Assembly: GCA_030747695.1 (NCBI GenBank)
Contig: JASLKG010000001.1
Location: 62,001-126,000 of the forward strand
Reading direction: 5' to 3'
Source of the DNA: Candidatus Poseidoniaceae archaeon
Lineage (GTDB): Archaea; Thermoplasmatota; Poseidoniia; Poseidoniales; Poseidoniaceae
Length of the DNA stretch: 64,000 nucleotides
The notes beneath the pieces are model-generated. The model made no database searches, had not been told where the DNA came from, and worked only from the letters and a program-made list of their open reading frames with translations. A program made the position numbers and the translations under genes. Each line of letters starts with the position of its first letter. The stretch's first letter is position 1. Below, in pieces: positions 59,729 to 64,000 of this stretch.

Positions 59729-60301
59729 GTGCGCTCACTTGACGAATCTAGAGAAATACTCTACGTCATCAGGACGCTAGATGTGTTAATGGGTTCTGGA
59801 GTTGGACTTGAGGCTGCAATATTTTCGATTTCACAGGGCGGATATGGAGTAATTTCAAAAGATTTTGAAAAAATGATGTCTGCAATAAACAAAGGCAACA
59901 AACTAGAATCAGAATTAAGATCATTACTTAGAAAAGCAGAATCAGATGGTTACAAGAGAGTAATCAATACAATGCTAAACAATGTAACGCAAAATACAGA
60001 CATTATTCAGACTCTTAGGAAACAAGGGGAACGGATGGAAGAAGAGAGATCTCAGAATGTTAAGGAATATATTGAGGAACTGGGAGGAGTCCCAGAAACA
60101 TTGCTATCAATCGGAATGATAGGGCCAATAATTCTCTCAATAGGAGGTATTTTCCCTCAATTGATGGAAGGCGCAGAGGAGATTTTTGGAAGTTTTGACC
60201 AAGGTACAGTAATGACAGTTGTAAATGCAGGATTAGTTTTGACATTAGCTGGAATGGCATTGACTGGGATAAAAGCCCATACAAAGGACCCGGGGTTGTG
60301 A
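59729..60301 (+). CDS. Type II/IV secretion F-domain membrane protein (TadC/PilC-like), first
   Basis: A 190-residue protein with the T2SF pattern: a cytoplasmic helical domain (GVGLEAAIFSISQGGYGVISKDFEKMMSAINKG, NTMLNNVTQNTDIIQTLRKQGERMEEE) and two membrane helices (ETLLSIGMIGPIILSIGGIFPQLM; TVMTVVNAGLVLTLAGMALTG). Such proteins form the membrane platform beneath pilus ATPases. It starts at GTG 59729 preceded by GAGGTG. The next T2SF gene begins 4 bp after its stop. Confidence 0.82.
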   Translation: MRSLDESREILYVIRTLDVLMGSGVGLEAAIFSISQGGYGVISKDFEKMMSAINKGNKLESELRSLLRKAESDGYKRVINTMLNNVTQNTDIIQTLRKQGERMEEERSQNVKEYIEELGGVPETLLSIGMIGPIILSIGGIFPQLMEGAEEIFGSFDQGTVMTVVNAGLVLTLAGMALTGIKAHTKDPGL

Positions 60302-60305
60302 TTAG

Positions 60306-61034
60306 ATGATTTTCAGTATTCTTGAAATGTTTCGTCATTCTCCACTATTATTATTTTTGACAACTATAGGTGTTGCTTTTGCAATTGGAGGAGTTCCTCC
60401 GATGATTGAAAGAAGTAGAAGAAGAAGTATAGAGAACGATTTACCAGCACTTTTAGAAGCTCTATCAGATTCATTAGGAGCTGGATTGGGATTACAACAA
60501 GCAATGATGGCAGAAGCAGATAGAAATACAGGTGCACTAGGTCGTTTGCTAAGAGAAACTCTTGCAGAAAGTCATGCATCTTCATTCGAGTCAGCCTTAG
60601 CGAATTTTGCTGCAAAAACTAGATCTTCACAAGTTCAACGTGTGATGAATTTGATTACTACTGCATTGGAACAAGACGCCCCTCTGCAGGATATTCTTGC
60701 AAACATGTCCAGAGATTACGAGAGATTGAATGATTTGATGAATCGTAGAGAATCTGATTTGTCTGGACGTTCCATACTGATAATCATGTTTGTATCGGTA
60801 GGATTGCCATTCCTTATTGCATTCATAGTCGGTTTGTTCGCTCCAAGATCAGATGGTTTTCAACTTGAATCTTTCAATCATTCATTTACATTGTTTTTTG
60901 GGGCAGCAAGCTTTGTAGCAATTTCAGTAGGCGGTCGTATGCTGGGAAGAATGAGAGATGCTTTGTGGTGGGCCCCTTTATGGATGTCCATTTCAATGAT
61001 GATTTATCATGTAGGAATTAGAGTAATTGGATAG
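60306..61034 (+). CDS. Type II/IV secretion F-domain membrane protein (TadC/PilC-like), second
   Basis: A 242-residue protein. A membrane helix (SPLLLFLTTIGVAFAIGGVPPMI) is followed by a cytoplasmic T2SF domain (LPALLEALSDSLGAGLGLQQAM, SSQVQRVMNLITTALEQDAPLQDIL) and three more helices (SILIIMFVSVGLPFLIAFIVGLF; LFFGAASFVAISVGG; WAPLWMSISMMIYHVGIRVI). It likely pairs with the previous gene product to make one full platform. The VirB11-type ATPase follows 9 bp later. Confidence 0.85.
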   Translation: MIFSILEMFRHSPLLLFLTTIGVAFAIGGVPPMIERSRRRSIENDLPALLEALSDSLGAGLGLQQAMMAEADRNTGALGRLLRETLAESHASSFESALANFAAKTRSSQVQRVMNLITTALEQDAPLQDILANMSRDYERLNDLMNRRESDLSGRSILIIMFVSVGLPFLIAFIVGLFAPRSDGFQLESFNHSFTLFFGAASFVAISVGGRMLGRMRDALWWAPLWMSISMMIYHVGIRVIG

Positions 61035-61043
61035 GTGTAAGAA

Positions 61044-62282
61044 ATGAGTGAAAAAATATTGGATCAGTATGGCAGAGTTACAATTTACATGGAACCAACA
61101 CATCCATCTCCAATATATCATGTGGATGGATCTGTTGATCCTAATCCTTATGGAAATCTAGCAGTGTTGTTAGAAGATGATAACCTAGAAGAAGTGATGT
61201 ATAACGGTGGTGCGCAGTGTGTAAAGGTTGCACATAGAGACCATGGTATGTGTAGAACTAATGTTTGGGTTGATGATAATCAGGGACTAGAAATCTCAAA
61301 GAATATTGCAGCATTTACGGCAGTACCTCTTGGAGATGGCCCAGGGCTTGTACCCATTTTTGATGGTAGATTACCTGATGGTTCACGTGTTAACGGCACA
61401 ATACCCCCTGTTTCCCCAGATGGTCCTACTTTGACAATTCGTAAATTCAGAGAAGATCCATTAACAATGATTGATTTAATAAAATTTGGAACGGTCAATT
61501 TGAGATTAGCTGCAATGATGTGGGTTTGGATTGAGGGATTAGATAGCAGACCTGCAAACTTTGTAATTGCTGGTGGTACAGGTTCTGGTAAAACTACAAC
61601 ATTAAATTGCTTGGGTATGTACATACCTTGGCATAAGAGATTATTGACGGTAGAAGATACTGCGGAATTACAAGTTTATCATGACCACTGGTTAAGGATG
61701 GAAACGCGTCGTGAAAGGCCTGATGGTACTCCTCAAGTCGACATGAATGATTGTTTGAAATCATCATTAAGAATGCGTCCTGATAGAATCATAGTGGGTG
61801 AAGTAAGGTCAAGTGAAGCAGCAACATTGCTCACTGCAATGAATACTGGACACGATGGTAGCTTCGGTTCATTACACGCAAATACTGCACAAGAAACAAT
61901 CACTAGAATGATTAATCCTCCAATGAATGTGCCTCCGATTATGCTTACAGGATTAGATTTGATAATTATTCAGGCACGATTACATGTCAACGGGAAAACT
62001 GCAAGGAAAATTACTGAAGTTGCAGAAGTAGCAGGAATGGAAGGCGACAAACCAAGATTGAATGCAATCTGGAAATATAATGCTGCCACCGATCAGATTG
62101 AGGAAACTGGAATTCCTTCTAAGATGAGAGAAACAATATGCACAGCTGCAGGTATTACTCCTGCACAATTTGAGCAGCATGTAAAGCAACGAGAACAAAT
62201 CTTATCTGATTTAGTTTCAAGAGATATCACAGATATTGAAACTGTAACTAAAGTAGTACAAGGGTTTTATGCAAGTCGTTAA
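61044..62282 (+). CDS. VirB11/CpaF-type secretion ATPase
   Basis: A 412-residue ATPase that powers assembly of archaeal pili or type IV systems. Walker A is GGTGSGKT (177-184), the Asp box is TVEDTAELQV, Walker B is RPDRIIVGEVRSSEA and the His box is NTGHDGSFGSLHANT. The N-terminal domain of about 150 residues holds SPIYHVDGSVDPNPYG. It completes the module of two platform proteins and an ATPase; no pilin or prepilin peptidase is visible in the window. Its stop abuts the SAP-like gene's stop. Confidence 0.92.
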   Translation: MSEKILDQYGRVTIYMEPTHPSPIYHVDGSVDPNPYGNLAVLLEDDNLEEVMYNGGAQCVKVAHRDHGMCRTNVWVDDNQGLEISKNIAAFTAVPLGDGPGLVPIFDGRLPDGSRVNGTIPPVSPDGPTLTIRKFREDPLTMIDLIKFGTVNLRLAAMMWVWIEGLDSRPANFVIAGGTGSGKTTTLNCLGMYIPWHKRLLTVEDTAELQVYHDHWLRMETRRERPDGTPQVDMNDCLKSSLRMRPDRIIVGEVRSSEAATLLTAMNTGHDGSFGSLHANTAQETITRMINPPMNVPPIMLTGLDLIIIQARLHVNGKTARKITEVAEVAGMEGDKPRLNAIWKYNAATDQIEETGIPSKMRETICTAAGITPAQFEQHVKQREQILSDLVSRDITDIETVTKVVQGFYASR

Positions 62283-63938
62283 TCATCGCGAGATTCTTAA
62301 TCTTGCCAACAAATCATCCACACCATCTAATTTGTTTCTTGCCTTGCTTACTCTATCTGCAGCATCAGCTACAGACTCAGCAACTTCGAGATCAATGTCT
62401 GCAGAATCTTCCACGTTTCCGGGTTTAAATTGTTGAGCAAGTCTCTTTAAATCAGTAATGATTGAATCTATTTCAGTATCTGAAACTTTGATTCCAGGGG
62501 CTAACCTAGGTATTTCACCTGGTGTGATGTATCCTAATTCTGCACCGATTATTCCAGCGGCTGCAACAACTCTAGGCCTTATTTCGGATGTATTAACCTC
62601 GTATCCTTTCTTTTCTAAGAAACGAACCACAAGTGCCTGTTGGGCATCATCGTAGTTACCCTCTGATTTGTCGAAAATTGCTTCACATAGTTGTTCAAAA
62701 CCACTAAGATTTCTTTCGAGTCGATCCAATGTTCTTCTTTCAGAAGGCTGTAAATGCACAGCTCCATGTTGTAATACTCTAGTTACACGGGTTCTTCTAG
62801 CAGTTCTTGGGTCGCTTGCTGCGATCTCATCATCTAGAGAAATTTGAAGATCAAAAAGGGCATGTAATCTTCCTGAGATTGATGGTAATCGCAGATCTAG
62901 TCCCAATTCTCTAGCTTTTTCTTCGAATGTCATCCTTGCTTTGACCTGATCACCGGGATTTTCTAGTATAATTTCGGGAAGTGAATCTCTTAGTATAGTT
63001 CTAGCATCTTCAAACGAACGTAAAGCCTCTTTCTCTCTCCATGAGCCTGGCAATGAGTGCATAGCATCCTTTTCTTGTCGAGAACGACTATCTAATGCAT
63101 TCAATCTTTTCCTGACAAAGGAAATTGATGATTCATCCTTTGCCATCAGACCATGTGTAGAAAGGCTATTGATGAAAGCTGTGACATCTTCAGAATCATT
63201 GATAGATCCTACCAAAAGAAAATCTCTACACAATGCATCTACTTCCGCTTGTCTCTTTTCTATGGCTAAAAGTTCCTCTGTTATTTCTTGATGTTCAGGT
63301 TCAGCAATAACTGGTGCTTGAATTACTTCAATAATTTCTACATCATTGTTTTCAGTAATTTCTTCAGCAGGGGGGGCCTCAATAATTTCTTCATTTACTG
63401 GTAATTCTTCATGCACTATTGATTGTTCATCATCCTCTAAAGGATTTGGAATTGAAATAGCTTTTACTTTACCACGTGGCCTTCTGAGGCTCTTTTTTAT
63501 TTGTCCCCATGATCCTAATTGCGACATCAATACACCTGCAACTCTCATTGTTAGTATTTGTTTTGAGCCAGATCTAGGTAAGTCTAATTTTACACAAAGT
63601 TCGTGTAATTTCTCTCTTGAAAGTGTATCTAATTTCTCAGGTACAAGTTGTTTTGCATCATGATTAAGATGCAAATATAATCGCTGCCTACGTTCACGTA
63701 TCGATCCCGATTTTTTGATTCCAAATACAGCCAAGACCTCGCCTAATTCATTGTTTATTATTTTTGAAATACCTTCAGGAGATAAATCCCAGTCCTTTAG
63801 AATCAAATCAGCAATCAATCTTGCTCTTAGAAATTCCACCGAACCATTTCTCGACAAACCATGTTGTGCACAAATCTCTTTCAGTCGGTCGAGTCGTGCC
63901 TGATGAATTTCACTTAGAAGGGCTTGAGCATCACTCAT
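62283..63938 (-). CDS. SAP-like helical DNA-binding-type protein
   Basis: A 551-residue protein. The N-terminal 150 residues hold SAP-like helix-extended-loop-helix units (RLDRLKEICAQHGLSRNGSVEFLRARL; REKLHELCVKLDLPRSGSKQILTMRV; a third between them around VLAVFGIKKSGSIRERRQRL). The SAP fold binds DNA or RNA. An acidic linker and a long helical C-terminal half follow, with no family recognised. ATG 63938 (MSDAQ) is preferred over GTG 63944. It ends directly against the pilus ATPase gene. Confidence 0.72.
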   Translation of the reverse strand: MSDAQALLSEIHQARLDRLKEICAQHGLSRNGSVEFLRARLIADLILKDWDLSPEGISKIINNELGEVLAVFGIKKSGSIRERRQRLYLHLNHDAKQLVPEKLDTLSREKLHELCVKLDLPRSGSKQILTMRVAGVLMSQLGSWGQIKKSLRRPRGKVKAISIPNPLEDDEQSIVHEELPVNEEIIEAPPAEEITENNDVEIIEVIQAPVIAEPEHQEITEELLAIEKRQAEVDALCRDFLLVGSINDSEDVTAFINSLSTHGLMAKDESSISFVRKRLNALDSRSRQEKDAMHSLPGSWREKEALRSFEDARTILRDSLPEIILENPGDQVKARMTFEEKARELGLDLRLPSISGRLHALFDLQISLDDEIAASDPRTARRTRVTRVLQHGAVHLQPSERRTLDRLERNLSGFEQLCEAIFDKSEGNYDDAQQALVVRFLEKKGYEVNTSEIRPRVVAAAGIIGAELGYITPGEIPRLAPGIKVSDTEIDSIITDLKRLAQQFKPGNVEDSADIDLEVAESVADAADRVSKARNKLDGVDDLLARLRISR

Positions 63939-64000
63939 TTGCACACCACTAAATCATCTCTCCACTTCTCACCATATTTGAGGTTGCACCTTAAATTGAG

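Overview
The window reads as a piece of an AT-rich marine archaeal chromosome. It most likely comes from a Marine Group II / Poseidoniales-type euryarchaeon (Thermoplasmatota); that assignment is inference from gene content. Archaeal information-processing genes are clear: aIF2-gamma, ribosomal protein S6e, Orc1/Cdc6, Hel308, Cgi121 (KEOPS), Dph2, an RPA operon and a class II HMG-CoA reductase. They are mixed with genes of bacterial type: GyrA/GyrB, NadB, a class II CCA-adding enzyme and an acyl-CoA dehydrogenase. Many large secreted or membrane-anchored proteins (PKD, BNR, M28, M61) fit a marine protein-degrading heterotroph.

Layout. 1-2220: NadB (cut by the left edge) divergent from a membrane protein with a Cys4 tail. 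2355-7996: smc-scpA-scpB condensin operon. 7997-9295: HMG-CoA reductase. 9497-12382: operon of a degenerate AAA ATPase with winged helix, a beta-propeller protein and DUF357. 12388-17374 (minus strand): PIN protein, aIF2-gamma, S6e, Orc1/Cdc6, Dph2, GcvH-like. 17495-20153: acyl-CoA dehydrogenase and a BNR lipoprotein. 20158-23433: EF-hand membrane protein, class II CCA enzyme, ParB-fold serine-kinase-like protein. 23430-27106 (minus): M61 peptidase, HEAT protein and PCMT-like protein. 27212-32737: small membrane proteins, an extended thymidylate kinase and an M28 peptidase. 32826-38134: a 1394-aa PKD metalloprotease and a second surface protein. 38131-44027: AroD, a 343-bp AT-rich gap, then gyrB-gyrA. 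44103-50502: LeuA-like enzyme, AstE-like hydrolase, thioesterase, SprT-like protein, membrane protein, TerB-like protein. 50588-56498: Hel308, Cgi121, TldD, TldE. 56670-62282: RPA, RPA-associated protein and a type IV pilus/Tad-type module in one tightly packed run. 62283-63938: SAP-like protein.

Three things stand out. (1) All ten convergent gene pairs end within -4 to +9 bp of each other, often sharing or abutting stop codons, while divergent pairs keep 44-343 bp between them. (2) GyrA carries a canonical EF-hand loop at its C-terminus and a second calcium-loop-like insertion. (3) The RPA genes run without a real gap into a module of two T2SF membrane proteins, a secretion ATPase and an unrecognised small protein, which suggests a DNA-linked pilus or secretion machine. 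No tRNA, rRNA, CRISPR array, insertion sequence or prophage was seen. The gene starts given here are often shorter than the longest open frame because Shine-Dalgarno sites or overlaps favour internal starts.
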